DNA from: Chloroflexota bacterium
GTDB lineage: Bacteria > Chloroflexota > Anaerolineae > DUEN01
Length of the DNA: 55,255 nucleotides
Reading direction: 5' to 3'
Assembly (NCBI GenBank): GCA_013152435.1
Contig: JAADGJ010000077.1
Coordinates: forward strand, 23,329 to 78,583
Positions 9,101 through 16,716 of this stretch are shown piece after piece; the stretch's first letter is position 1; each line of letters begins with the position of its first letter. Under the pieces are notes generated by a model that had not been told where the DNA came from, did no database searches, and saw nothing but the letters and a program-made list of their open reading frames with translations. The translations under genes were made by a program, and so were the position numbers.

Positions 9101-10044
9101 GGGAGACCGTAGATGATCAACGGTTGCCCTTGGTGCCGATCATGTCTCGGTATGGGATTCGTTCTTCCCTTAGCGTTCCCCTCCTGGCCGAGAATCAGCT
9201 TGTCGGCGGGCTGCACCTTGCTTCATCAGAACCACGTGCCTGGACGGATAAGGAGATCGCCTTGGTGGAGGCGGTGGGACGGCAGATTGGCTCGGCGGCG
9301 GAGAGGTTACGTCTGCTCTCTAAGTTGCAGGCCTCCAATCAACAGTTGCAGGAGGCGGTTCGGGCCAAGGATGAGATGATCCAGAACGTCTCCCATGAGT
9401 TGCGCACCCCGCTTACCATGATCCGGGGGTACACCGAGCTGATGCGGGAGAAGCGTTTGGGGCCGTTGACCCCTCAACAGGAGGAGGCGGTCGAAGCGCT
9501 CTTTCGGAACGCTGAGCGGCTGCATTTCATGGTCCATCGGCTGCTCACGCTCCAGACGCTGGACCCGAATGCCTTTGAACAGATCGATATATCGCCGACC
9601 GAATGGTTGGAGCGGACGGCGAAGAGCTGGCAGCCGCGGGCGAGGGAGGCGGGAATTCAGATCGTTCTGGATATCCCCCCGGATCTGCCCACCATTCGGG
9701 GGGCTCCGGATCTGTTGAATCAGGTGATGGATAATCTGCTGGACAATGCCATCAAGTTCAGCCCCTCGGGGGGCGAGGTGCGGGTGAGCGCCTGGCGGGA
9801 GGGGTCGGAGCTCATCGTGGCCGTGTCCGATCAGGGGATAGGGATCCCGTCGGATAAGCTGGAGAAGATATTTGAACGATTCTATCAGGTGGACGGCAGC
9901 TCAACGCGCCGATTTGGGGGGATGGGGATCGGCCTGACGCTGTGCCGGGAGATCATAGAGGGACAGGGCGGCCGGATCTGGGCGGAAAGCGCAGGCGAGG
10001 GGATGGGGAGCACCATCTACTTCACTCTGCCCATCCCCTCGTGA
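6121..10044 (+). CDS. Soluble multi-PAS/GAF sensor histidine kinase
   Basis: This 1307-residue protein reads as GAF-like (about 20-180), PAS (199-315), PAS (325-445), PAS (450-570), three GAF domains (about 585-735, 740-905, 910-1065), HisKA and HATPase_c. Each PAS ends in a DITERK- or DVTQR-type PAC segment. The phospho-acceptor is His1092 in NVSHELRTPL. The N box is DNLLDNA with Asn1205 and Asn1209. The G1 box is DQGIGIP at 1237, and the C-terminus has GMGIGL. There is no transmembrane segment or receiver, so it should sense intracellular signals such as small ligands or redox and pass phosphate to a separate regulator. None is adjacent. Its last 230 residues closely resemble those of the kinase at 41919-43115. 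The ATG at 6121 has only a weak site (GGAGATGAAGTGAC). Confidence 0.93.
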   Translation: MDEPLRELMDLIHFTESVSTKIHGVLDEAEIFRIVREEFARSERYIATIALLTDDGSKLEIVETSLTSQAQRAGEGIAGFPMRGFEIDLEKSTLCHQVVREGKTLQVAGGDVIRELFPPPLATRISKALGYEEKPGILTPLRCQDEIIGLFAVSATELAEYFVPSVRNLAQHISSALEMADEYAERRRVEETLRRSQQRYEALIHSVDGIVWEADTSPLRFTFVSQQAERLLGYPVERWLAEPTFWQDHIHPEDRGWVVEFYAIVIREKRGHEIEYRMIAADGRTVWLRDLVTVALEGDRLVGLRGVMVDITERKRAEEALRESEEKLRSLFESAREGILIVAPDGKILSVNPAAAAMLGYDSPEELTGRFMSDLYADPGLRAKLIEELTEKGYLENYELVLVRKDGTQIHTLHNVTVHRDEQGRIVQVAGFFTDITELKRAEEELAKLASVVQQTADIVFITDRNGVIEYVNPAFERITGYSKEEAIGRTPRLLRSGDTAPEYYEKLWSTILAGKVFRAVVKDRRKNGEFFYYDQTVTPLKDSQGNITHFISTGNDVTQRVQAEEMLRRQRDELAARARIIAAILRTFDLDKRLNRILEEIMTLLDVELGGIYLVEGDRILLRAWRGLSEEFRSRVMSFPRDDPPDWMRVSHVIHSRLDEANPPSDFVEREGIRAWACVPLVLTGQGESQWLGTLVLASRRRDALTQDDARSLEALSEQLALAIDHAWRYRTAEERLTRLRALHEIDRAIIRQRSIHDILQIVLEHVPRELDADAVAVSLLDKGRLRSRVFIMRLPNGTLIEEEAFTLAESLLDWLVDRKEPVAIYDLAQDQRVQMHHHRIRNDNLASYLGVPMVIQDQTIGILHLLTTRPRRFADEDVAFFRTLAGQAAIAIENARLLEETQQRAAYMEALNEIIATATTTSDLRDLLERVLDRTLQTLGLEKGGIWIREKPGTPADLAVERGLPPELGLETARVARSIGLDLFQPQAVADWETVDDQRLPLVPIMSRYGIRSSLSVPLLAENQLVGGLHLASSEPRAWTDKEIALVEAVGRQIGSAAERLRLLSKLQASNQQLQEAVRAKDEMIQNVSHELRTPLTMIRGYTELMREKRLGPLTPQQEEAVEALFRNAERLHFMVHRLLTLQTLDPNAFEQIDISPTEWLERTAKSWQPRAREAGIQIVLDIPPDLPTIRGAPDLLNQVMDNLLDNAIKFSPSGGEVRVSAWREGSELIVAVSDQGIGIPSDKLEKIFERFYQVDGSSTRRFGGMGIGLTLCREIIEGQGGRIWAESAGEGMGSTIYFTLPIPS

Positions 10045-10086
10045 ATCGGCACCGCTCATGTGTCATCCTCACAGGCGAGCCGTTGG

Positions 10087-10353
10087 CTAGCTGCCGGATG
10101 ACTCCGTCTCGCTCACTCTGGGCTCGAACAGCCAGTGGATCAACGTGATGGTGAGCAGGATCGGCGAGAACCAGATCAGCGTGTACAGGAAGATACCCAG
10201 CAGCCATCCCAACAGATTGGGGTAGACGGCTCGCATCCCTGGGCCGCCCATCATCAGCCCCCAGCCCAGCGGCGCCAGGAGCGCCTGTAACGCCACGGCC
10301 ACCAGCAGGCCGATCGTCAATGCCAGTAAGAAACGTCCTATCGTGCGCAACAT
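10087..10353 (-). CDS. Small membrane protein with two or three helices
   Basis: An 88-residue hydrophobic protein. It has a first helix (FLLALTIGLLVAVALQALLA), a glycine/methionine-rich turn, and a second hydrophobic stretch (LLGWLLGIFLYTLIWF, ILLTITLIHWLF) that may span once or twice. The tail is short and acidic (EPRVSETESSGS). The ATG at 10353 is preceded at the right distance by GGAGGTGA; the upstream in-frame ATG at 10380 has no such site. It lies convergent to the kinase and is followed upstream by another small membrane protein on the same strand. I do not recognise the family. Confidence 0.7.
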   Translation of the reverse strand: MLRTIGRFLLALTIGLLVAVALQALLAPLGWGLMMGGPGMRAVYPNLLGWLLGIFLYTLIWFSPILLTITLIHWLFEPRVSETESSGS

Positions 10354-10415
10354 GGTGTCACCTCCGTTCATGTCATCCATACGTTTGGGGAATGCTCATC
10401 CCCTGTTGATTCGCT

Positions 10416-10586
10416 CTATCGGAACCCGCCCAATAGCAGGGCCAGGAGGAGAAAACTGCCCAGGCCGATCATCGGCCAGAGGAGGCATCCTACGCCCCAC
10501 AGCGGGCGGAAGAAGGGTCTACGTCCACGGAAGATCGGTGGGCGTCGACGTCCACCGATGCCGAATCCACCTCGTCGACCACGCAT
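10416..10586 (-). CDS. 56-residue arginine/glycine-rich small membrane protein
   Basis: A short frame with AGGAGG placed 6 bp before its ATG at 10586. The product starts with a very basic Arg/Gly region (MRGRRGGFGIGGRRRPPIF) and ends in one hydrophobic helix (LWPMIGLGSFLLLALLLGG) before a TAG. The basic N-terminus followed by one helix suggests a single-span protein with a cytoplasmic positive tail that could contact nucleic acid or lipid. That role is a guess. It lies 62 bp upstream of the other small membrane protein on the same strand, so they are probably co-transcribed. No family is recognised. Confidence 0.6.
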   Translation of the reverse strand: MRGRRGGFGIGGRRRPPIFRGRRPFFRPLWGVGCLLWPMIGLGSFLLLALLLGGFR

Positions 10587-10747
10587 ATCCGCCTCCTGAT
10601 CTATCTGTCGGTCGCTGTTCGTCCGTCATGTAACTCTCTGGTTCTAGTATGCCGGAGAGTTGTGGAGATCCCGTGGAAGGGAGGTAGAGGTTTTGTGAAG
10701 GGGCCTCGCGATGGCTCGTGGGCGAGGCGTGTGCGGGTGAATTGCAA

Positions 10748-10784
10748 GCGAAGGCCGGGGCTCTCCAGGAACCCCGGCCTTCGC
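10748..10784 (-). terminator. Strong hairpin, probable terminator
   Basis: A 13-bp stem, GCGAAGGCCGGGG / CCCCGGCCTTCGC, with a loop of about 11 nt, between the MFS gene and the small membrane proteins. There is no clear U-tract on the minus strand, so it could be a general transcript-end hairpin. Confidence 0.55.
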
Positions 10785-10802
10785 AGTGGAGCTGTATCCC
10801 TC

Positions 10803-11047
10803 TAAGAGCGTGCCTGAGGAGCGCCGTTGCTTCTGCTGTGGGGAACCCCTCCGAAAAAGGTCCTTCTTCCGCCTTCGATCTGCGCGACCTCGGCCTGGAT
10901 CCTTCGGGAAGGGCCGAGAAAAGCAGGTACAGGCCGGAAAAGTGGGATTTCCGTGGAGGGGAGACCCCCTCCACACCTCCCCCTGTGGCGCTGGTAGTTG
11001 CGGGGGCCCCTCAGACATCTTGCTGCTGGATTTTCAGACACGCTCTA
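10803..11047 (+). repeat. Intergenic inverted-repeat element, copy B (long type, MITE-like)
   Basis: It has the same structure and orientation as copy A. The left end is TAAGAGCGTGCCTGAGGAG and the right end on the other strand is TAGAGCGTGTCTGAAAATCC, with TA at both ends. The interior shares the CTTCCGCCTTCGA, GGCCGAGAAA-GCAGGT and GTGGAGGGGA-CCCCCTCCAC blocks. It lies between a hairpin and the 3' end of the MFS gene. Confidence 0.85.
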
Positions 11048-11072
11048 GCGGGGGCTTTTACCGCTTTCCGCC

Positions 11073-12299
11073 TCACGATGCGGGCATGGGCTCCTCGGAT
11101 GGGTTGGCCCAGATGAAGGCGATCAGCCCCAGCACCCCGACGGCGAAGGCCGTGAGGAAGACCAGTCGAGGGGTCTGCTGCCAGAGCCAGCTTCCCACCA
11201 GAGGGGCGGGGATGGTCACCAGGCCACGGATCAGGTAGTAAAGTCCCACCGCCCGCCCGCGGTGCGCGTCCGCCGCCAGGTCGACGATCAGCGCCTTGCG
11301 CGCCGGCTCGCCGATCTCCCGCAGGCCGTTGATGGCGAAGGCCAGCGGCAGCCAGGATGCGCTGGGCACCAGGGCCAGCGTAAGCGGGAACAGGGCGAAG
11401 AAGGCGAAGGTGGCGATGATGAACGGGCGGCGGCCGAAGCGATCGGCCAGCCGGGCGGCCGGAATATACCCCAGGATCGAGATGGTCATCTGGATGGAGG
11501 TCAACAGCCCGAACTGAAGCGGCGTTCCGCCCAGGATGTTCAGGACGTAGAGCACCACATACACGGCGGCGATGTTGCTGCCGATGCGCGCCAGGCAATC
11601 GGCCAGGAGGAGCCGCTTGAGCCCCGGCACCATCTCCCGCCACAGCGAGATCAGGTTCCATGACATCCGCTTCTCGGCCGGGGGCTTCGCGATGTAGAAG
11701 TGCTCCTGGAGGTAGATGGCCGCCAGGGCCAGGACCAGCGAGCAGGCGAAGCCGATCTTCATGCCCGAGACGATCCCCATGCGGGTCATCAACCACCCGC
11801 CGATGGGCGGGGCGAGGACGATGGGAACTCGCTTCCAGATCGACTGCACGCTGAAGCCCATCGCACGTTGGGAGCGCTTCAGCGTGTCGCCGATCAGGGC
11901 GAAGATGGCCGGCTGCGACATGCTGGACCAGACCATGACCAGCAGGGTGCCTGCCAGGAAGACCGGCCAGCTCGGGCTGAGCAGATAGATCAGGTAGCCT
12001 GTCGCCGCGATGATGTTGAAGAGCACCAGCGCTCGCTTACGGCCTAACCAATCCGATACGGCGCCGCCCGGGTATTGGTAGAAGGCGTCCACGATGCGCT
12101 GGAGTGACCCGTAGGCCCCGATGATCCACGCGCTGGCCCCGAGCACCTCCAGGTATCGGGGGACGAAGCGTGCCCAGAGCTCCTCCCCCATGCCCAGGAC
12201 CAGCAGGGCCGCCAACAGGACGACGATGTTGCGCTCCAGGGCCAGGAATTCGCGTCCACGCCTGAGCGCCTGCCGCATGTCCGACGCTGCATGATGCAT
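11073..12299 (-). CDS. Major facilitator superfamily transporter, 12 helices
   Basis: A 408-residue membrane protein with two six-helix halves. Between helices 2 and 3 it has the MFS signature GGAVSDWLGRKRAL. The matching motif in the second half is ARLADRFGRRPF, and FALIGDTLKRSQRAMGFS lies in a conserved loop. The ATG at 12299 has GGAGGG upstream. The longer reading frame, starting 60 bp earlier, has no site and adds a hydrophilic stretch. The substrate cannot be told; sugar or drug transport are both possible. The gene stands alone on the minus strand with element B at its 3' end. Confidence 0.85.
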   Translation of the reverse strand: MHHAASDMRQALRRGREFLALERNIVVLLAALLVLGMGEELWARFVPRYLEVLGASAWIIGAYGSLQRIVDAFYQYPGGAVSDWLGRKRALVLFNIIAATGYLIYLLSPSWPVFLAGTLLVMVWSSMSQPAIFALIGDTLKRSQRAMGFSVQSIWKRVPIVLAPPIGGWLMTRMGIVSGMKIGFACSLVLALAAIYLQEHFYIAKPPAEKRMSWNLISLWREMVPGLKRLLLADCLARIGSNIAAVYVVLYVLNILGGTPLQFGLLTSIQMTISILGYIPAARLADRFGRRPFIIATFAFFALFPLTLALVPSASWLPLAFAINGLREIGEPARKALIVDLAADAHRGRAVGLYYLIRGLVTIPAPLVGSWLWQQTPRLVFLTAFAVGVLGLIAFIWANPSEEPMPAS

Positions 12300-12533
12300 G
12301 GGACCCTCCGCGTCATTCAGAGCAACCTTTTGGTCTTGCGGCAATGCCCCGCATCTCACCGCGGGGACGCAGGGAGCGCGAGGGAGTTAGGAACGAATCT
12401 CTGCGCCTCTCACGTCTCTACGGCGAGGATTAGGAAGACGATGGGCGTTTCCTCGTCATAAGGAGGCTGCCGGCGATCCATCGGTATCATACAGCGGAAT
12501 GAGCGGCATGGCAACTATTCTTGCCCCTTCACG

Positions 12534-14183
12534 CTACTCCAGTACGGCTCCTCGGTCGGCGGAACTGGCCCTCTGGCTGTACAGGCGGAGGAATCCATCC
12601 TGTACGGCGGTGGGCCAGGGGCGCCACGTCGCCAGCCGGCGGGCGATCTCCTCCTCGGGCACCAACAGGTTGAGCTTGCGGTTGGGGATGTCGATCTCGA
12701 TCAGGTCTCCGTTCCGGACGGCCGCAATGGGGCCGCCATCGTAGGACTCCGGGACGACGTGGCCCACACATGGGCCGCGGCTGGCGCCCGAGAACCGGCC
12801 ATCCGTCACCATCGCCACGGAATCGCTCAGCCCCAGCCCTACCAGCGTCGCCGCCGGGATCGAAAGCTCTCGCATCCCCGGGCCGCCGCGTGGTCCCTCA
12901 TTGCGAATGACCAGGACGTCCCCTGGTCGTACACGGCCTCCCATCAACGCCTCTCGCACCTCTTCCTCGCACTCAAAGACGCGGGCCGGTCCCACATGTC
13001 GCATCATGGAAGGCGCCACCGCGCTCTGTTTGACCACGGCTCCGCCTGGCGCCAGGCTCCCCCGCAGCACGGCCAGCCCGCCCTCCGGCGCCAGCGGCGC
13101 ATCCAGCGGGTGGATCACATCCCTCCGTCGCACCGTCGCCCGTGCGATCACCTCGCTCACGGGATGGCCGCTGACCGTGGGGCGATCCAGATGGAGCAGA
13201 GGAGCCAGCTCCTTCAGCACGGCGGGCACCCCACCCGCCTGATGGAGATCGACGACGGTGAGCTCCGACGCCGGCTTGAATCTGGCCACCAGCGGCGTCT
13301 CCCGGCTCAGCCGGTCGAAGGTGTCCGGGGTGATCCCCAACCCCAGGACGTGTGCGAGGGCGGGCAGGTGCAGCGTGGCGTTGGTGGACCCTCCTACGGC
13401 CAGGCAGACGCGCACGGCGTCCTCCAGCGCCTCCTGCGTCATGAGGCGGCGGCTTGTCAGCCCTTCCCGCACCAGGGAGACGATGCGCTTCCCGCTCTCC
13501 CGGCATAGATCCTCTCGCTCCGGGGCCGTGGCCGGAAGCGTGGCGCAGCCGGGCAGCGAGAGCCCCATCGCCTCCACGACCACGCTCATGGTGTTGGCCG
13601 TTCCCATGAAAGCGCAGGCGCCGGGGCCGCTGCAGGCGGAGCATTCGATCTCGTGGAACTCGGCGGCATCGATCTCGCCCGCCCGATAACGCCCCATCGC
13701 CTCCTTGACGTCGCTGAGGACCAGCGGGCGGCCGTTGTGCTCCGCCGGCATCATGGGCCCGCCGGTTACGAAGAGGGTGGGGAGATCCAGCCGGGCGGCC
13801 GCCATCAGCATGCCCGGCACGATCTTATCGCATGAGCAGAGCATGACCAGCCCGTCGAAGCGGTTGGCCCGTGCCATCAGCTCTACCGTGGCCGCGATGA
13901 GGTCTCGCATGGGGAGGATGTAATGCATGCCCGGCCCCTGGGCGATGCCGTCGCATGGGGCGATCGTGTTGAACTCCACGGGGAATCCGCCCGCCGCCCG
14001 CACGCCGGCCTTGACCCACGCGGCCAGCTGGCGCAAATGCACATGTCCTGGACACACCTCGCTCCATGAGTTGGCGATGCCGATCAGCGGCTTGCGGAAG
14101 TCTTCATCGGTCGCCCCCATGGCACGATACAGCGCTCGTGGATAAGCGCCTTCCACGCCTTCAAACAGACCCGCCGACTTCAT
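12534..14183 (-). CDS. ilvD: Dihydroxy-acid dehydratase (IlvD/Edd family)
   Basis: A 549-residue iron-sulphur dehydratase. In branched-chain amino acid synthesis it converts 2,3-dihydroxy-3-methylbutanoate and its homologue to 2-oxo acids. It has the N-terminal IANSWSEVCPGHVHL, the SCDKIVPGM motif (Cys118) and CSACSGPGACAFMGTANTM (Cys181, Cys184, Cys190). Cys118 and Cys190 match cluster ligands of the family. The C-terminal TDGRFSGASRG carries the catalytic serine. AAGGAGG lies well spaced before the ATG at 14183. No other ilv gene is near, and the family also includes sugar-acid dehydratases, so a role with the nearby uronate genes is a weaker alternative. Confidence 0.88.
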   Translation of the reverse strand: MKSAGLFEGVEGAYPRALYRAMGATDEDFRKPLIGIANSWSEVCPGHVHLRQLAAWVKAGVRAAGGFPVEFNTIAPCDGIAQGPGMHYILPMRDLIAATVELMARANRFDGLVMLCSCDKIVPGMLMAAARLDLPTLFVTGGPMMPAEHNGRPLVLSDVKEAMGRYRAGEIDAAEFHEIECSACSGPGACAFMGTANTMSVVVEAMGLSLPGCATLPATAPEREDLCRESGKRIVSLVREGLTSRRLMTQEALEDAVRVCLAVGGSTNATLHLPALAHVLGLGITPDTFDRLSRETPLVARFKPASELTVVDLHQAGGVPAVLKELAPLLHLDRPTVSGHPVSEVIARATVRRRDVIHPLDAPLAPEGGLAVLRGSLAPGGAVVKQSAVAPSMMRHVGPARVFECEEEVREALMGGRVRPGDVLVIRNEGPRGGPGMRELSIPAATLVGLGLSDSVAMVTDGRFSGASRGPCVGHVVPESYDGGPIAAVRNGDLIEIDIPNRKLNLLVPEEEIARRLATWRPWPTAVQDGFLRLYSQRASSADRGAVLE

Positions 14184-14265
14184 GTAGGCCCCCCTCCTTC
14201 AAGGGCAAGTGGCGATAAAAGATTGAAATGGGAAATCGCTTGACAACCCGACACACATACCGTGG

Positions 14266-14436
14266 GAGCGCGTCTGAAAATTTACCGGTTTTCCGGCCTG
14301 CACCTGCCTTCCTCGGTCCCTTCCACAGGAATCTGGGCCAGGCAGGTCGAAGGCGGGAGAGGGACTTTTTCCGGAGAGGCTCTGCCCCTCCGGACCTCCC
14401 CATAGCGGAAGCGGCGGCATTTCCCAGACACGCTCT
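14266..14436 (-). repeat. Intergenic inverted-repeat element, copy C (short type, MITE-like)
   Basis: The left end GAGCGCGTCTGAAAATTTACC and the right end AGACACGCTC mark the same termini as the long copies, in the orientation of copy D. ACCGG at the left end is joined directly to TTTTCCGGCCTGCACC. The roughly 85-bp segment that separates these in copy D is absent, as if deleted between CCGG repeats. It fills the gap between ilvD and the epimerase gene. Clear TA flanks are lacking. Confidence 0.8.
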
Positions 14437-14449
14437 GAGATGTAGCCAT

Positions 14450-15355
14450 TCACAGCAGATCCCGGAGGGCGGCTTCCGCCTCCGGGAAGCGGAAGGAGAA
14501 GCCCATGTCCAACAGCCGCTTGGGGACGGCTCGCTGTCCGTCTAACAGCACGGTGGCCATCTCCCCAAAGAGCAGGCGCAGGGCGAATGCCGGGGTGGGC
14601 ATGATCGCCGGGCGCCTCAGAACGCGCCCCAGGATCCGACAGAACTCGCCGTTGGTCAACGGGTGAGGAGCCGTGAGGTTAAAGGGGCCTCTCGCCCCCT
14701 CCTGTTCTATGAGGAAGCGGATGGCGGATACCTGGTCGGTGATGTGAATCCAGGGGAACCACTGCCGACCGTTGCCCAGGGGGCCTCCCACGAACAGTTT
14801 GAACGGCAGAACCATGCGCGGCAGCGCCCCGCCCGCCGCGCTGAGCACGACTCCGGTCCGGATGATGACCCGCCGGACGCCCATAGCTTCGACGGGCCGG
14901 GTGGATTCCTCCCAGGCCATGCAGACCTGGGCCAGGAAATCATCCCCGGCGGACGCCTCCTCTGTGACCTCCTCGTCCCCTCGCGGGCCGTAGTACCCGA
15001 CCGCCGAGGCCTGCACGACGACCCGGGGCTTCTGCCTGGCTGCCTCTACTGCCTGCACCACCGCGTGCCCGGCGTTGATGCGGCTCTCCCGGATGCGCCG
15101 TTTGCGCTCAGCCGTCCAGCGCCCCGCCGCCAGGTTCTCCCCGGCCAGGTTCACGATGGCATCCGCCCCATCGGCCAGGTCCTCCCATCCGTTGGCGGTG
15201 CGGGCGTCCCATTGTGTTGCCCGGACGGCGAGGGGAAGGGGCGTGATTCGCTCGGGGGCGCGGCTGAGCACGATCACCTCGTGGCCGTCGTGGGCCAATT
15301 GGGCTGCCAGAGCCCGTCCGATCAATCCGCTTCCGCCGGTGATGATCACGCGCAC
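14450..15355 (-). CDS. TIGR01777-family NAD-dependent epimerase (YfcH-like)
   Basis: A 301-residue extended SDR. It has the nucleotide loop [11 protein letters not shown] at residues 6-16, then [37 protein letters not shown] carries the altered active-site tyrosine region typical of this family. The C-terminal ~50 residues ([36 protein letters not shown]-like) form the DUF1731 cap. Members are widespread and have no firmly known substrate. It stands alone; its 3' end is 14 bp from element C. The ATG at 15355 follows a GGGGAGGTGCCC ribosome site. Confidence 0.88.
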   Translation of the reverse strand: MRVIITGGSGLIGRALAAQLAHDGHEVIVLSRAPERITPLPLAVRATQWDARTANGWEDLADGADAIVNLAGENLAAGRWTAERKRRIRESRINAGHAVVQAVEAARQKPRVVVQASAVGYYGPRGDEEVTEEASAGDDFLAQVCMAWEESTRPVEAMGVRRVIIRTGVVLSAAGGALPRMVLPFKLFVGGPLGNGRQWFPWIHITDQVSAIRFLIEQEGARGPFNLTAPHPLTNGEFCRILGRVLRRPAIMPTPAFALRLLFGEMATVLLDGQRAVPKRLLDMGFSFRFPEAEAALRDLL

Positions 15356-15547
15356 AGGGCACCTCCCCGCCGTGGTTCTTCATTTTCTCGTATTGTACTC
15401 GATGATCCGCTTCGAGGGTAGCGCCGGGCGGAGCCGCAGGTGCGATCGCCCCTGGAGGGAGAAGGCGGCTGGTGAGAATGGTCGTCCGTGCCGCTCGGAG
15501 GCGAGCGCTTTTGAGGAAGGAACGACGAACGGGGGGCTTCCGAGGGG

Positions 15548-16174
15548 CTAGCCGTTACCCCTGTGACGCGCTTTTGCGGGATCCTGAGCGCCGTCGAAGA
15601 AGATCGTCAGCATCAGGTCGATGGCCCGCTCCGGCGGCCCCAGCTCGGAGGCGTGGGCCGGGTAGAGGAACGGGTACAGCATTCCCAGGAGCATCCATGT
15701 CGCCAGGCGCACATCCATGTCCCGCAATTCCCCTCGCTCCACGCCGTCCCTCAGGATGGCCTCAATCTGCCCGATGAACTTCTCCTGGTACAGGCGATCG
15801 AACGTGGCGCGCGCCCGGGGGCTGAGCTGGGCCATCTCCTGGCTGGCCAGCCGGATGATCGCCCGTTGCGATGGTGCCTGGGCGAAGATATCGCGCACGA
15901 TCCGCTGGATCCGCCCGCGGGTCGTCATTTCCGCCTTCCAGGCCGCCTGGATCATTCGCTCGATGCGCTCCAGGTTGGTGATGAGGATGGCCAAGAACAG
16001 CGCCTCTTTGTCCTTGAAATGGTAGTAGAGGCTGGCTTTGGACACGCCCACGGCTTCGGCGATCTCTCGCATGGAGATGCCGCGGTACCCGTGGGACACG
16101 AACAGCCGGGCGGCCTCCTCGATGATGGCGGCGCGCAGATCGCCGGGACCTGATCCTTTCATCCTGTGCCTCAT
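15548..16174 (-). CDS. TetR-family transcriptional regulator
   Basis: A 208-residue repressor-type protein. The N-terminal helix-turn-helix spans about residues 18-62, with ISMREIAEAVGVSKASLYYHFKDKEALF, and is followed by an all-helical ligand-binding C-terminal half. Its ATG at 16174 overlaps the stop of the membrane-protein gene by 4 nt (ATGA), so the two are translationally linked. Met5 is an alternative start. The order on the minus strand is DHA2 transporter, membrane protein, tetR. This suggests it controls that cluster, plausibly through the ACCGACCGGTCGGT palindrome ahead of the transporter. Confidence 0.88.
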   Translation of the reverse strand: MRHRMKGSGPGDLRAAIIEEAARLFVSHGYRGISMREIAEAVGVSKASLYYHFKDKEALFLAILITNLERIERMIQAAWKAEMTTRGRIQRIVRDIFAQAPSQRAIIRLASQEMAQLSPRARATFDRLYQEKFIGQIEAILRDGVERGELRDMDVRLATWMLLGMLYPFLYPAHASELGPPERAIDLMLTIFFDGAQDPAKARHRGNG

Positions 16175-16680
16175 CCGATGCGAATCCAGGGGCGCCCGGC
16201 CCCGGCAGGCATGAAGGGCCAGGGGATGGAGATGATCAGGATCAGCGTCGCCAACCCGAACAGGAGGGCGGCCTTCTGGTATCGTTGGCGCGCGGGCCCG
16301 GGACGGCCGGACATGCTGCGGCCGATGTGGACCAGGATCAGGCTGACGACCATGGCGAATATGTGCTCTATGATCCAGAACCTCGCCGTGTCGTTGGATA
16401 TCACCGACCCGAGATCGTTGAACGCGCTCGCGGTGACGGGACTCAGGAAGAGGTACAGGATCAGCCCGATCAGGACCTGCGTGTCCAGCACGATGGTGAA
16501 GGCCAGCCCCAGGCGATCGTCAAGGTGGGTCCAGCTTTTCCCGCTCAGCCAACCTGAGGCAGCCCGCGCCGTCGCCAGCACGGCCAAAAGGACTACGATC
16601 CAGCGGAGAATAGAATGTAACGAGAGAAAGGTGAGATACATCGGATTTACAGGGACCTCCTGAAGTCTGATATGTGCCAT
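16171..16680 (-). CDS. Four-helix integral membrane protein of unknown function
   Basis: Up to 169 residues with four hydrophobic segments: LTFLSLHSILRWIVVLLAVL, LAFTIVLDTQVLIGLILYLF, IIEHIFAMVVSLILVHIG and KAALLFGLATLILIISIPW. Histidines within or beside helices (LHSILRW, IEHIFA, LVHIG) recall small cytochrome-b-like proteins, but haem binding is only a possibility. Met14 at 16641 follows AGGAGG at a long 13-bp distance, while the first ATG at 16680 has no site, so the start is uncertain. It lies 36 bp behind the DHA2 transporter stop and overlaps tetR by 4 nt. Confidence 0.7.
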   Translation of the reverse strand: MAHIRLQEVPVNPMYLTFLSLHSILRWIVVLLAVLATARAASGWLSGKSWTHLDDRLGLAFTIVLDTQVLIGLILYLFLSPVTASAFNDLGSVISNDTARFWIIEHIFAMVVSLILVHIGRSMSGRPGPARQRYQKAALLFGLATLILIISIPWPFMPAGAGRPWIRIG

Positions 16681-16716
16681 GTGGGGGAGTGGGCGGGATC
16701 AGGGGGATGCCGTACA

